A DNA stretch of 64,000 bases, from the NCBI RefSeq assembly GCF_044759095.2, contig NZ_JBIYSM020000019.1:1-64000 (forward strand), read 5' to 3'. A program made the translations under genes and the position numbers. This document shows, piece after piece, positions 25,752 to 34,860 of this stretch (position 1 is its first letter; the number at the start of each line of letters is the position of its first letter). Origin of the DNA: JBIYSM02 sp044759095. GTDB taxonomy: Bacteria > Bacillota > Bacilli > Brevibacillales > Brevibacillaceae. The notes under the pieces are model-generated. The model had not been told where the DNA came from. It searched no databases and worked only from the letters and a program-made list of their open reading frames with translations.

Positions 25752-26625
25752 ACCTCGTTTCCAATTCCTTCAGTTGGTTTATTGTCTCCTGCGTAATGAA
25801 GGCCTCCAATTTTTGCCGCAAAACCAATACACTTTCATTTTTTCGGATGCTGATAACGGCTTCGGTCACGATAGTCTTCATCAATATCTCATCTTCGGAA
25901 AGTCTCAGCAGCTTGTTGGCGATCGGAATCAAAATCAGATTGGCCAAAATCACGCCATAAAACGTGGTGATCAGAGCCAGGGCAATGCCGGGCCCCAATT
26001 TTTCCGGGTCGTTCAACTGTTGGAGCATCAGCACCAAACCGATGATCGTTCCGACCATCCCCCAAGCGGGCGCGACTTCACCGGCTTTACTGATCAGCGT
26101 GTAACCTCTGAAGTGCCGGCTTTTCAAAGCTTGAATTTCAATTTCGAGGATTTCCTTTATTCTTCTGGACGGCACTCCATCCATGACCAAATCAATTCCT
26201 TTGCGGATAAAAGCGTCCTGAATCCGGTTTTTTCCTTCCTCCAGCCCCAAAATGACGCCTTTCTCTTTCGACTGCCTTAGCAGCAGCACAAAAAACTCAA
26301 TTAATTCCTGCAGATCCACTTCTTTTCTGTAATACGTTTGACGAATGACGGACAGGCAATTTTTCATTTCCTTCCATCCGAAGTCGACGAAAATCGTCGC
26401 AAATATGCCTCCAACGACGATGGCGAAGGAAGGCAGACTAAAAAAGCCGAGAACGCCCGATGTACCTCCGGCAAAATAAATGGAAACCAAAATCAATATC
26501 ATCCCGATGATAATACCAACGGGAGTGCTCCAATCTTTTCTCATTTTCTTCCCCACTCCAATTTTCGGAAATGTCATGATAAATGGCGCAAACGGCGGCT
26601 TCTGTTTCGGCAATTCGTTCGACAT
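25705..26625 (-). CDS. motP: Flagellar stator protein MotA/MotP-type
   Basis: Four predicted helices with a large cytoplasmic loop between the second and third. Key sections are GIIIGMILILVSIYFAGG, GGIFATIFVDFG and PAWGMVGTIIGLVLML, with the ExxGxxAPxxGMxGT signature of the MotA/TolQ/ExbB group. ATG 26625 (MSNELPKQ) has GGGGGATC upstream. A later ATG at MRKDWSTPVG, where most MotP proteins start, also has GGAG upstream, so the first 27 residues are uncertain. It pairs with the following MotS-type gene to form the torque-generating channel. Confidence 0.83.
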   Translation of the reverse strand: MSNELPKQKPPFAPFIMTFPKIGVGKKMRKDWSTPVGIIIGMILILVSIYFAGGTSGVLGFFSLPSFAIVVGGIFATIFVDFGWKEMKNCLSVIRQTYYRKEVDLQELIEFFVLLLRQSKEKGVILGLEEGKNRIQDAFIRKGIDLVMDGVPSRRIKEILEIEIQALKSRHFRGYTLISKAGEVAPAWGMVGTIIGLVLMLQQLNDPEKLGPGIALALITTFYGVILANLILIPIANKLLRLSEDEILMKTIVTEAVISIRKNESVLVLRQKLEAFITQETINQLKELETRYDDRAKHEAKQGISG

Positions 26626-26716
26626 GATCCCCCTTATTTTCCTAATTATTGACATGTATTTTTCTACTTTCAGATGATAGATGGGGGTAACTTCAATGTC
26701 AATGAAATTTAGCTTT

Positions 26717-26775
26717 AGCAAAAAAACATCAAACAGAAAATCATTCGTTACGATTTCCCGTTTGATGTTTTCCCT
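26717..26775 (-). terminator. Terminator of the oligopeptide-binding protein gene
   Basis: AAACATCAAAC (26724-26734) and GTTTGATGTTT (26760-26770) form a long perfect stem. On the minus strand it ends in a T run, within 60 bases of the stop codon. Confidence 0.75.
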
Positions 26776-26778
26776 TGG

Positions 26779-28407
26779 TTATTCAGTTATATCCGCCCAT
26801 TTAAAATCTTGGAAGCTCAGGCTATCATGCAAAACATCTTTCACTTTGGGCGATTGAACCCACATGTCTGTGTAATAGTAAATGGGCGCAACCGGCATTT
26901 CATCCATAAAAATTTGTTCCGCTTGCGCAAGGAGTTGCTTACGCTTTGCTGGATCCATTTCTTTTCCCGATTGATTGAGCAAATCAACAAACTGTTTATT
27001 TTCCCAGAAGGTGTTGTTATTTCCGCCATTCTTGTCTTTAAACAGTTCAAGGAAATTGATCGGATCATTAAAATCCCCTGACCAACCGGCACGGGCAAGC
27101 TGGAAGTTTCCTTGGTCGCGGGTTTCGAGGAATACTTTCCACTCCTGATTGACGATTTTCACCTCAACGCCTAACGTTTGTTTCCACATGTCTTGAACGG
27201 CTTCTGCGATCTTCTTATGACCTTCGCTCGTGTTATAGATCAGAGTAAGTTCTGGAAGCTTTGTGATGCCAAGCTCCTTCATCCCTTCCGCAAGCAGTTG
27301 TTTTGCCAACTCTGTATCATTATCCTTAAAATATTCGCCTTCATGCACCGCCATGGTTGGAGGAACAAAGCCCATTGCCGGCATTTCTCCTGCCTGCGAT
27401 ACATTTTCGGTAATCATTTTGCGATGAATCGCGTACGAAAATGCTTTGCGGATTTTTACATTGTTAAACGGCGGCTTTTCTGTATTGAAGAGATAATAGT
27501 ATGTGGCAGCCGTAGGTTTTACCTGGAGCTTGCCCGCCTCTTGAAGAGGTTTCACAGCGTCAAGCGGAACGCCTCCCATAGGTTCCCCTACAAGATCAAG
27601 CTCTCCATTTTCAAACATGGAAAGTTCGGTATTTTCATCTTCGATCATCGATACTTCAATACCGTCCAGTTTCACTGCATCTTTATCCCAGTAATTTTCA
27701 TTCTTTTTCATAACAATTTTCGATTTATGCTCCCAGGTTTCCAATACAAAAGGGCCATTCCCAACAAAAGATGCTGCTTCATTTGCCCACTCTGCTTTTG
27801 ATTGAACCCATTTCTTGTTTACGGGATAATACGTGTAAAAGCCAGTCAACTCAAGGAAATATGGCGTTGGATTTTCTAGCGTAACGACAAGTGTTTTATC
27901 GTCGACAGCTTTCACACCCAGCTGATCAAAACCGATTTGTCCACTGTTTGCTTTTTCGGCGTTTTTGATATAGAAAAGCTGGTAAGCATAATCGGATGCT
28001 GTCTTCGGATCGAGTGCCCGCTTCCAAGCAAATTCAAAATCATGAGCCGTTACTGGATCACCGTTGCTCCATTTTGAATCACGCAGATGAAACGTATACG
28101 TTAATCCGTCTTGTGACACATCGATTTTTTCAGCTACGGCCTCATGCGGCTTTTCATCAAGTCCCGTGCGAGTAAGACCATCAAACAATGCTCTTGCGAT
28201 TGTACCGCCCGTCGTGTCGGTAATGAGTGCTGGATCAAGACTTGGTGGTTCAGCTGTGGAATTTGTGCGCAGAATTTTCGATCCGTTGGCATTTGATGTT
28301 TGCTGTTGACCACTAGCTACAGGTTGTGCAGCTTCTTGAGCGCAACCGGTTAGAATTGTCGAAATGAACATGGCAGAACTAAGGAACATCATTCGTTTTT
28401 TGTTCAT
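26779..28407 (-). CDS. Oligopeptide ABC transporter substrate-binding lipoprotein
   Basis: A 542-residue OppA/DppE-type solute-binding protein. The signal peptide has lipobox ILTGC (cysteine at about residue 22). The mature part has the family entry TAEPPSLDPALITDTTGG and the late MPVAPIYYYTDMWVQSP. It binds short peptides outside the membrane for an Opp-type transporter. No permease or ATPase gene is adjacent, so it must rely on a transporter encoded elsewhere or be an orphan receptor. It lies next to the worn ssrA remnant. Confidence 0.85.
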   Translation of the reverse strand: MNKKRMMFLSSAMFISTILTGCAQEAAQPVASGQQQTSNANGSKILRTNSTAEPPSLDPALITDTTGGTIARALFDGLTRTGLDEKPHEAVAEKIDVSQDGLTYTFHLRDSKWSNGDPVTAHDFEFAWKRALDPKTASDYAYQLFYIKNAEKANSGQIGFDQLGVKAVDDKTLVVTLENPTPYFLELTGFYTYYPVNKKWVQSKAEWANEAASFVGNGPFVLETWEHKSKIVMKKNENYWDKDAVKLDGIEVSMIEDENTELSMFENGELDLVGEPMGGVPLDAVKPLQEAGKLQVKPTAATYYYLFNTEKPPFNNVKIRKAFSYAIHRKMITENVSQAGEMPAMGFVPPTMAVHEGEYFKDNDTELAKQLLAEGMKELGITKLPELTLIYNTSEGHKKIAEAVQDMWKQTLGVEVKIVNQEWKVFLETRDQGNFQLARAGWSGDFNDPINFLELFKDKNGGNNNTFWENKQFVDLLNQSGKEMDPAKRKQLLAQAEQIFMDEMPVAPIYYYTDMWVQSPKVKDVLHDSLSFQDFKWADITE

Positions 28408-28555
28408 GGTTGTTATCCCCCTTTTATAAAGATTTTTACAGTTGCGAAAACCACCTTTGCGTCATTGTAGCAAGCGAAAATAAATCGTGAATAAAATTTT
28501 GATTATTAAAAATAAATATTATGGTCATAATTATTAAGTTAGCTATGTCCAGACG

Positions 28556-28618
28556 TAGGCGGGGGGGATTAGAACCCTCTTCCAAAACGGCGACACATTC
28601 ATACTCCGAAGTGACTAC
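28556..28618 (-). repeat. Degenerate copy of the ssrA 3' domain
   Basis: AGGCGGGGGGGATTAGAACC and the following AAAACGGCGACACATTCATA align base for base, with scattered changes and one gap, to the end of intact ssrA (AGGCGGGGGGATTCGAACCC, AAAACGGCGATACATAAGCA). About 60 bases of tmRNA, including the T-arm region and acceptor, are recognisable. The CCA-proximal bases are changed. It has the same orientation as ssrA and marks the left edge of the carboxylate cluster. The remainder of 28,408-28,767 is AT-rich promoter-like sequence plus the hairpin described next. Confidence 0.75.
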
Positions 28619-28707
28619 AGATGCTAAGAAAAAAATTTAGAAAAATGAATGATCTTCTTCGAATATGGTATATACTGCAAATCAGAGCAGGTAGAAGTAA
28701 GAGAAAA

Positions 28708-28749
28708 CAGTGGCGGCTCCCGGATCAGGGAGGAATCTCCGCTGTTTTT
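28708..28749 (+). terminator. Hairpin with T run in the LysR gene leader
   Basis: CAGTGGCGG...CCGCTG enclosing CTCCCGGATCAGGGAG forms a stem followed by TTTTTC, 19 bases before the LysR start. It could be a terminator of incoming transcription from the old island boundary or a leader attenuator. I see no T-box signature. Confidence 0.45.
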
Positions 28750-28767
28750 CTTATTGGGGGATATGGG

Positions 28768-29646
28768 ATGGAAAATCGAGATTGGTTTATCTTACAGGAA
28801 TTGTACCAACACAAAAACATTACAAAAGCCGCACAGAGCTTGTATATATCTCAGCCGGCTTTAACCAAGCGCATACGGCAAATCGAAAAAGAATTTGGCG
28901 TTCAGATTGTACATCGTGGAAGAAGAGGCGTTCATTTCACTCCTCAAGGGGAGTACCTGGTGAAATGTGCCGATGAAATGCTGTTACGGCTGAGAAAAAT
29001 AAAAGAACATGTATGGAATATGGATCGTAATGTTACCGGCTCTCTGCGTCTGGGTGTTTCCAATTATTTCGCCCGGTATAAACTTCCAGGAATATTAAAG
29101 CGGTTTAAAGATGAATATCCTGACGTCGAGTTTAAGGTTTTCACCGGCTGGAGCGCAGATGTTTACAAAATGGTGTATAACCAGGATGTTCATGTTGGTT
29201 TTGTCCGCGGCAATTATCAATGGCGGGATCAGAAACAGCTCTTGTTTGAAGAAACGATCTGCATCGCTTCGAAAAACAAAATCGCCATCGAAGATCTGCC
29301 CCTCCTGCCGAGAATTGAATATGAAACCGATCATTTGTTAAAAGCATTGATTGATAATTGGTGGGCGGAAAATTACTCGCAGCCTCCATCTATTGGCATG
29401 GAGGTTGATAAAGCGGATACCTGCAGGGAAATGGTTCTGAGCGGATTGGGATATGCCATTCTCCCGAGCTTCATCTTATCCGGAAGAGACGATTTATTCA
29501 CCATCCATCTTACCGATCAGGAGGGAAATCCCCTTTTGAGAAAGTCGTGGATGTTTTATCATCAGGAATCCCTGGAATTAAAGATCGTCAACGCATTTGT
29601 CCGTTTTTTGGAAAATTTGGACTTGCAGGATTCACACTCTTGTTAG
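28768..29646 (+). CDS. LysR family transcriptional regulator
   Basis: A 292-residue LysR protein. The N-terminal winged helix (HKNITKAAQSLYISQPALTKRIRQIEKEFG is the scaffold region, residues 14-45) precedes an effector domain beginning GSLRLGVSNYFARYKLP. The start ATG 28768 (MENRDWFILQELY) has GGGGGA upstream; the longer open frame before it crosses the leader hairpin. It is followed in the same direction by AbrB-type, dehydrogenase and TctA genes and is their probable activator, with a carboxylate as the likely coinducer. Confidence 0.85.
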   Translation: MENRDWFILQELYQHKNITKAAQSLYISQPALTKRIRQIEKEFGVQIVHRGRRGVHFTPQGEYLVKCADEMLLRLRKIKEHVWNMDRNVTGSLRLGVSNYFARYKLPGILKRFKDEYPDVEFKVFTGWSADVYKMVYNQDVHVGFVRGNYQWRDQKQLLFEETICIASKNKIAIEDLPLLPRIEYETDHLLKALIDNWWAENYSQPPSIGMEVDKADTCREMVLSGLGYAILPSFILSGRDDLFTIHLTDQEGNPLLRKSWMFYHQESLELKIVNAFVRFLENLDLQDSHSC

Positions 29647-29766
29647 CTATTCGAATTTTTGATTGGTAACAATAACTTATCTATATTTTTCATTTCCTGC
29701 GATCTCTTTTACACTTAGCCTACATCGAACTTGATACCGCAAGTCTCAATACAAACGGGAGGGTCT

Positions 29767-30834
29767 ATGCTGCAACGCTTGCTTCGAACACTACTCATCG
29801 CAGCGACAGGGGGAGCCCTTTTTACCCTGATTCATTCTCCTCTTCCCTGGTTACTTGGACCTTTGGTTTTGACTGTCCTGGCAATATTTCTGGGATGCAA
29901 CACGCTTTGGGTTCCTGCGTGGTTTCGCAAAGCGGGGATAACCATTGTCGGAATTACCATGGGGCTTCGCATTACACAGGATATCTGGCAGACGATGATG
30001 GATCATGTAGGTCTCATGCTGATTGCCACCATCATCACGATCTGCTTCGGTATTCTGAATGCGTGGATCATGCATAAGGTGCACAAAGTGGATGTGACCA
30101 CTTCCATCTTTAGCAGCATTCCCGGGGGACTGGTAGAGATGGTGAATGTCGGGCAGAATTTGGGCGGCAACCTGCCAATCATCTCGCTGTTTCATTCCAT
30201 TCGGGTCGTCATCATTGTGCTGCTTACGCCTTTTATCGTCACCCTTCTGCCGAATCAGCCCGGCTTTTCCCTGATCCATTCCGGGGGGCATGTGCTCGGA
30301 GGTATACCAACCCTATGCGTTCTCGCAATCGGAGCGGCAGGTGCGCTGGCTGCTGCCCGCTGCAAGGTTCCCGCGCCTTTCTTACTCGGACCCTTGCTGT
30401 TTACCACGCTCGTATCGCTTAACACAACATTTTTGGGTGGTACGCCTGTATTGTCCGATGCCATTGTCAACACGGCGCAAATATTCATCGGGGTCAGTAT
30501 CGGACTTGATTTCAGACGGGAAGATTTAATCAGATACCGAAGGCTTTTCCTTTCAGGGTTGGTCCATTCCCTCTTCTTAAGCGCGGCGAGTATTCTGCTG
30601 GCTGTTTTTCTGGCGAACACGACCCGTATCGATCTGATCACAAGTATATTGGCAACGGCACCGGGAGGCATTGCCGAAATGAGTTTGACCGCCCTGGCTA
30701 CAGGGGCTGATCCGCTTTTGGTTACCGCCTTTCAACTGTTTCGTGTGTTGTTTATCGTAACGATCTTCTCCTTTTTCATTCGTTCCTTTGTAAAAAATGT
30801 CACACAGAAGTCTCTGCCGAAAGAAGTCGAATAA
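29767..30834 (+). CDS. AbrB family membrane protein (AbrB duplication)
   Basis: A 355-residue integral membrane protein with about ten helices in two repeats. The duplicated motif appears as SSIPGGLVEMVNVGQNLGGN and ATAPGGIAEMSLTALATGAD, the hallmark of the AbrB/AmoA-like permease family, unrelated to the AbrB transition regulator. Function is poorly defined; transport or regulation has been suggested. ATG 29767 with GGGAGGG is the clear start. It is embedded between a LysR regulator and a decarboxylating dehydrogenase, which suggests movement of an organic acid, but that is inference. Confidence 0.75.
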   Translation: MLQRLLRTLLIAATGGALFTLIHSPLPWLLGPLVLTVLAIFLGCNTLWVPAWFRKAGITIVGITMGLRITQDIWQTMMDHVGLMLIATIITICFGILNAWIMHKVHKVDVTTSIFSSIPGGLVEMVNVGQNLGGNLPIISLFHSIRVVIIVLLTPFIVTLLPNQPGFSLIHSGGHVLGGIPTLCVLAIGAAGALAAARCKVPAPFLLGPLLFTTLVSLNTTFLGGTPVLSDAIVNTAQIFIGVSIGLDFRREDLIRYRRLFLSGLVHSLFLSAASILLAVFLANTTRIDLITSILATAPGGIAEMSLTALATGADPLLVTAFQLFRVLFIVTIFSFFIRSFVKNVTQKSLPKEVE

Positions 30835-30865
30835 TGGAATGGAATAAGAACGGAGGTATGCACGT

Positions 30866-31939
30866 ATGGGAGACTATCAAATAGCGGTTTTGGAAGGCGA
30901 CGGTATTGGTCCGGAGATCGTTGGAGAAACGATTAAGGTTTTACACGCTGTCCAAAGAAAAGTGCGGGATTTGCGTATGGAGTTCAGATATCTTCCCGTT
31001 GGTCTGAAATCATACAAAACAGATGGATCCACTCTGCCGAATGAAACGATAGAGGGTCTGGCAAAATGTGATGCGGGCATTCTGGGTCCTGTAACCACAC
31101 ATATTTACGACACATCTGATCCTAATATGGTCAACCCAAGCGGTACATTGCGAAAATATTTTGATCTGTATGCCAATATTCGTCCTGCCAAAAATTATCC
31201 CGGTGTTTCCAGCAGATACGAACATGTGGATCTGGTCATTGTACGGGAAAACACGGAAGGAATGTATGCAGACCGTAATCTTCACTTTGGCACAGGAGAA
31301 TTTATGCCCGACCCGGATACGGTGCTTTCTTTCAGGGTTGTGACCAGAAAGGGCAGTGAACGCATCGCGAAGGTTGGGTTTGAATTGGCACGATCACGCA
31401 GAAAATCATTGACGCTGGTGCACAAAATGAACGTGCTCCGAAAGGGATGCGGCTTATTTTATGACAGCTGCCAAAAAATAGGGGCAGCGTATGAAGACGT
31501 AGCGGTCCGTGATTATCACGTGGATGCTTTTGCGTTGCACCTGGTCCAAAGACCGGAAGTTTTTGATGTCGTGGTGACGACCAATATGTTTGGGGATATC
31601 CTCTCCGATCAGGCAGCCGGCTTGGTCGGCGGGTTGGGATTGGCTCCAGGGCTTAATCTTGGCGATCATTTCATGATTGCTCAGGCAACACATGGGTCTG
31701 CGCCTGATATTGCGGGAAAAAATATGGCAAATCCGATTGCGGAAATATTGTCTGCCGCCATGATGCTGGAATGGCTGGGCATCAGAAATCATGATCAAAG
31801 TGCATTCATCGCAGCATCCATGATTCAAGCCGGGGTGGCTAAGACTCTTCAACAAAACAAGAAGACCCCTGATTTGGGAGGAACGCTTACCACGGAGGAA
31901 TTCGGAGATGCGCTTGTCAGCGTAATCGAAAGTTCGTGA
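30866..31939 (+). CDS. Isocitrate/isopropylmalate dehydrogenase family enzyme
   Basis: A 357-residue NAD-type beta-decarboxylating dehydrogenase. It has LEGDGIGPEIV at the start, the substrate arginines in YFDLYANIRPAKNYPG and VRENTEGMYA. Catalytic HKMNVLRKGCGLF (Lys) and the metal aspartates in NMFGDILSDQAAGLVGG follow. HGSAPDIAGKNMANP binds the nucleotide. Sequence and a non-biosynthetic setting fit tartrate, homoisocitrate or isocitrate use rather than leucine synthesis. It lies 31 bases after the AbrB-type gene and before a TctA permease, so it probably oxidises the acid imported by that system. Confidence 0.82.
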   Translation: MGDYQIAVLEGDGIGPEIVGETIKVLHAVQRKVRDLRMEFRYLPVGLKSYKTDGSTLPNETIEGLAKCDAGILGPVTTHIYDTSDPNMVNPSGTLRKYFDLYANIRPAKNYPGVSSRYEHVDLVIVRENTEGMYADRNLHFGTGEFMPDPDTVLSFRVVTRKGSERIAKVGFELARSRRKSLTLVHKMNVLRKGCGLFYDSCQKIGAAYEDVAVRDYHVDAFALHLVQRPEVFDVVVTTNMFGDILSDQAAGLVGGLGLAPGLNLGDHFMIAQATHGSAPDIAGKNMANPIAEILSAAMMLEWLGIRNHDQSAFIAASMIQAGVAKTLQQNKKTPDLGGTLTTEEFGDALVSVIESS

Positions 31940-31997
31940 AAAAAATCAAAAAAATAATAAATATGGAGTTTATCCGAAAAATCCGAATTACGGGGCG

Positions 31998-33287
31998 ATG
32001 TATGGGGGGTCCACGACTTCCATCCTGCTCAATACACCCGGTGAGTCTTCCTCCGTTGTGACTACGCTGGACGGTCACCAAATGGCCAAACAAGGAAGAG
32101 CGGGATCGGCGTTGGCTATTTCGGCGATCGGTTCCTTCGTGGCCGGTATCGTTGCCTTGATCGCACTCATCTTTTTAGCCCAACCCCTTTCCCAGATCGC
32201 CATTACATTCGGTCCGGCGGAATATTTTTCGCTGATGATCCTTGGCCTGTGTGCGGTCAGCGGCCTCGCGGGCAAATCAATGACAAAAGCGTTGATGATG
32301 ACTGTTTTTGGATTGCTGTTGGGAACCATTGGCATGGACGTTGTATCTGGTGTGACACGATTCACGTTCGATTTTCCGATTTTATATCAGGGACTGGAGT
32401 TTTTGACGATCGCCGTCGGTTTGTTTGCCCTCGGGGAGGTATTTAAAACCATTTTGGAGAAAGAACAGAATGCGGGGACCATCGCGCGCATTACCAGAAT
32501 TACACCCACGAAGCAGGAATTAAAGGATAGCGCCGGTCCTATTGTCCGCGGGTCTTTTTTAGGTTTCTTCATTGGCGTATTGCCTGGTGCCGGGGCGACA
32601 TTGGCTTCCTTTTTCTCCTATATCGTGGAGAAGAAAATCAGCAAGCGTCCGGAAACATTTGGCAAAGGGGCCATAGAGGGTGTCGCCGCACCCGAATCCG
32701 CCAACAACGCCGCTTCCGGCGGGGCGATGATTCCGCTCCTAACCTTGGGAATACCGGGTTCAGGGACCACAGCGATATTAATGGGGGCTCTGATCATGTA
32801 CAACATTCAGCCGGGTCCCTTGCTGTTCGAGGAACATCCGCAGGTTGCCTGGGGATTGATCGCAAGCATGTTTATCGGCAATATCATGCTGCTCATCCTC
32901 AATCTGCCGCTGGTAAAAGTGTTCGCAAAGATTATTGCAACCCCGCCCAAATATTTGATTCCGATGATTGTTGCCATATCGGTATTCGGTGTTTACGCGG
33001 TCCAATTGAACACATTTGATCTGATGCTGTTGATCGCTTGCGGCATCGTCGGATACGTGCTTGCCCGTCACGACTATCCGATCGCCCCTATTGTGCTTGG
33101 ATTGGTGCTCGGACCGATGATCGAAAACAACCTGCGAAGAGCGCTGACGATATCAAACGGGGATCTGATGATCTTCTTGCAAAAACCGGTCTCCGCTGTT
33201 TTCTTGCTCATCGCAGCCTTGTGGATTGCTGTACCCATCGTATTGAAAATGAAAGGAAAAAATGTGGTTATGAACGAAGAAGCGTAA
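31998..33287 (+). pseudogene. TctA tricarboxylate permease lacking its N-terminus
   Basis: 429 residues starting at MYGGSTTSILLNTPGESSS, a motif that lies about 70-80 residues inside full-length TctA proteins (about 500 residues). The frame stays open a few codons upstream (YPKNPNYGA), where families have IYYGA, but no membrane start follows. The genes for the receptor TctC and the small TctB subunit, normally just before tctA, are also absent. A deletion of about 1.5-2 kb between the dehydrogenase gene and tctA explains all three. The remaining ten or so helices, including GVLPGAGATLASFFSYI, are intact. Function is doubtful. Confidence 0.72.
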
Positions 33288-33302
33288 GAATGGAGGGTAC
33301 CA

Positions 33303-34088
33303 ATGTTTAAAGATGATAAGATCAAAGAGGCCGTACAAAACCAATTTGCCAAAAATGCCGAAAAATATGTAAAAAGTGAAACGCACGCAAAAGCTGACGA
33401 TCTCAATCAGCTGGTAGAGTGGCTAAGTCCCGGTGCGGACTGGCTATGTCTTGACATTGCGACAGGCGGAGGTCATGTTACCAAAGCGATCTCCCCTCAT
33501 GTCGCGCACGTATTTGCGACTGACCTGACACAGCCCATGCTGGAGGCCGCCCAAAAGCATCTGAAAGAGTCCTGCGACAATGTTTTTTATGTCGTTGCCG
33601 ATGCGGAAGCGCTGCCATTTTTGAGCGAAACGTTTGATGCGGTGACATGCCGGATCGCGGCACACCATTTTCCAAATCCCCAAGCATTTGTCAATGAAGT
33701 GAGCCGAGTGTTAAAACCGGGGGGGAAATTTTTACTGATTGATAATATCGCACCGGAAGATAAACAGCTGGATCTGTTTGTCAATACGCTGGAAAAATTG
33801 CGGGATGAAAGTCACGTGAGGAGCTATTCCATCGCGGAATGGATGAACTGGATCAATGATTCCGCTTTGCGCGAGCAGCAATCGTTGATTCGCAAGAAAA
33901 CGTTCCCCTATCCGGTATGGGTAAGACGTACGGCAAAATCGGAGCAGCAGGTTCAACAAGTCACACAGTATATAGAAGCGGCTGAAAAGGAAATACATGA
34001 GTACTTCTCGGTGGTTGTCCAGGACGGTCAGATTGTCTCCCTGCAAGTGGATGAGTGGATGGCCCTGTTTGAAAAACCACGCAAATAA
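33303..34088 (+). CDS. Class I SAM-dependent methyltransferase
   Basis: A 261-residue methyltransferase of the UbiE/Methyltransf_11 type. Motif I is LDIATGGGHVTKAI (residues about 48-61), the acidic ribose-binding strand ends FATDLTQPML, motif II-III is ADAEALPF and motif IV RIAAHHFPNP. LKPGGKFLLIDN follows. It starts 16 bases after tctA with GGAGGG, so it is co-transcribed. The acceptor substrate is unknown; resemblance to quinone methylases is only fold-level. Confidence 0.83.
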   Translation: MFKDDKIKEAVQNQFAKNAEKYVKSETHAKADDLNQLVEWLSPGADWLCLDIATGGGHVTKAISPHVAHVFATDLTQPMLEAAQKHLKESCDNVFYVVADAEALPFLSETFDAVTCRIAAHHFPNPQAFVNEVSRVLKPGGKFLLIDNIAPEDKQLDLFVNTLEKLRDESHVRSYSIAEWMNWINDSALREQQSLIRKKTFPYPVWVRRTAKSEQQVQQVTQYIEAAEKEIHEYFSVVVQDGQIVSLQVDEWMALFEKPRK

Positions 34089-34102
34089 TAGATTCGATCC
34101 AA

Positions 34103-34131
34103 GGGGCTGCTCTTTCAATCAGCCCCCTGCG
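34103..34131. terminator. Bidirectional terminator between convergent genes
   Basis: GGGGCTG, a ten-base loop and CAGCCCC form a stem in the 26-base space between the methyltransferase and response regulator genes, partly overlapping the latter's last codons; TTTTT follows on the plus strand. Confidence 0.6.
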
Positions 34132-34846
34132 TTTTTCCCAACCACTTGTACTTTCTTTCTGGACGCCCTACTGTACCGTATACGGTCTCGACCTCAACTT
34201 CATCGATCGAAACCAAATATTCCAGGTATCTTCTCACTGTTGAATGACTCATTCCAGCCAGGCTTGCCAAATCATCTGCATTGATGCTGTGAGCGACCAT
34301 CCGCATTTTGTCCCGAACCAGCTTTAATGTAAGTTTGTCGATTCCTTTCGGGTACTGGACAACAGCTTCGTCCGGCTTTTTTGCTGCCGCTTTATTCGCT
34401 GTGGGAAACAGCATGTCCACTTCGGTTTGATCCATGTATTTGGCGTGCTTCAACTGCCGTCTCGTCAACGCGAATTGTTCCAATGTAGCTAAAAATTTGT
34501 CGATGATAATCGGCTTTATGATATAGCTGATCGCTCCGCCGCGAATGGCCTCGCTAACCGTGTCAACATCATTGGCGGCCGTGATCAGAATGACATCAAT
34601 GCCTCGATAATTCTTTCTGACCTCACGCAATAAATCAATCCCGTTCATATCAGGCAAAAAAATATCCAACAAGAGGAGATCCGGTGTGAAAACTTGCAGC
34701 AGTTCCAAGGCGTGTTTTCCTGTAAAAGCTTTGGCAATCACTTGGAACCCCTCTACTTTTTGCGTGAACTGCTCGTAAATTTTTGCGGCAATTTCGTCAT
34801 CTTCCACGATCATGACTCGAATGGGGTTTTCTGACAAGACGTCCAC
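34115..34846 (-). CDS. CitB/DcuR-type response regulator
   Basis: A 243-residue regulator. The receiver domain spans residues 9-125 with the acidic pair VEDDE, phospho-aspartate in LLLLDIFLPDMNG and lysine in SYIIKP. The C-terminal domain has an HTH (DDLASLAGMSHSTVRRYLEYLV) followed by a wing GTVGRPERKYKW. This layout is typical of regulators paired with CitA/DcuS sensors that govern C4-dicarboxylate or citrate uptake. It is encoded 14 bases after the kinase gene. Likely targets are the convergent tct and dehydrogenase genes. Confidence 0.87.
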   Translation of the reverse strand: MDVLSENPIRVMIVEDDEIAAKIYEQFTQKVEGFQVIAKAFTGKHALELLQVFTPDLLLLDIFLPDMNGIDLLREVRKNYRGIDVILITAANDVDTVSEAIRGGAISYIIKPIIIDKFLATLEQFALTRRQLKHAKYMDQTEVDMLFPTANKAAAKKPDEAVVQYPKGIDKLTLKLVRDKMRMVAHSINADDLASLAGMSHSTVRRYLEYLVSIDEVEVETVYGTVGRPERKYKWLGKTQGAD

Positions 34847-34860
34847 CTCCAGACTCTGTC

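Noticed and set aside
25017..26625. Part of a larger flagellar cluster
   Set aside because: Only the stator pair is present; the flanking genes are a dehydrogenase and a peptide-binding lipoprotein.
28621..28767. T-box or riboswitch leader before the LysR gene
   Set aside because: A hairpin with a T run is present, but the conserved T-box sequence and specifier stem are absent and no known riboswitch core is visible.
31963..31997. Alternative ATG at 31963 as the true tctA start
   Set aside because: It is in a different reading frame from tctA and gives a short unrelated peptide.
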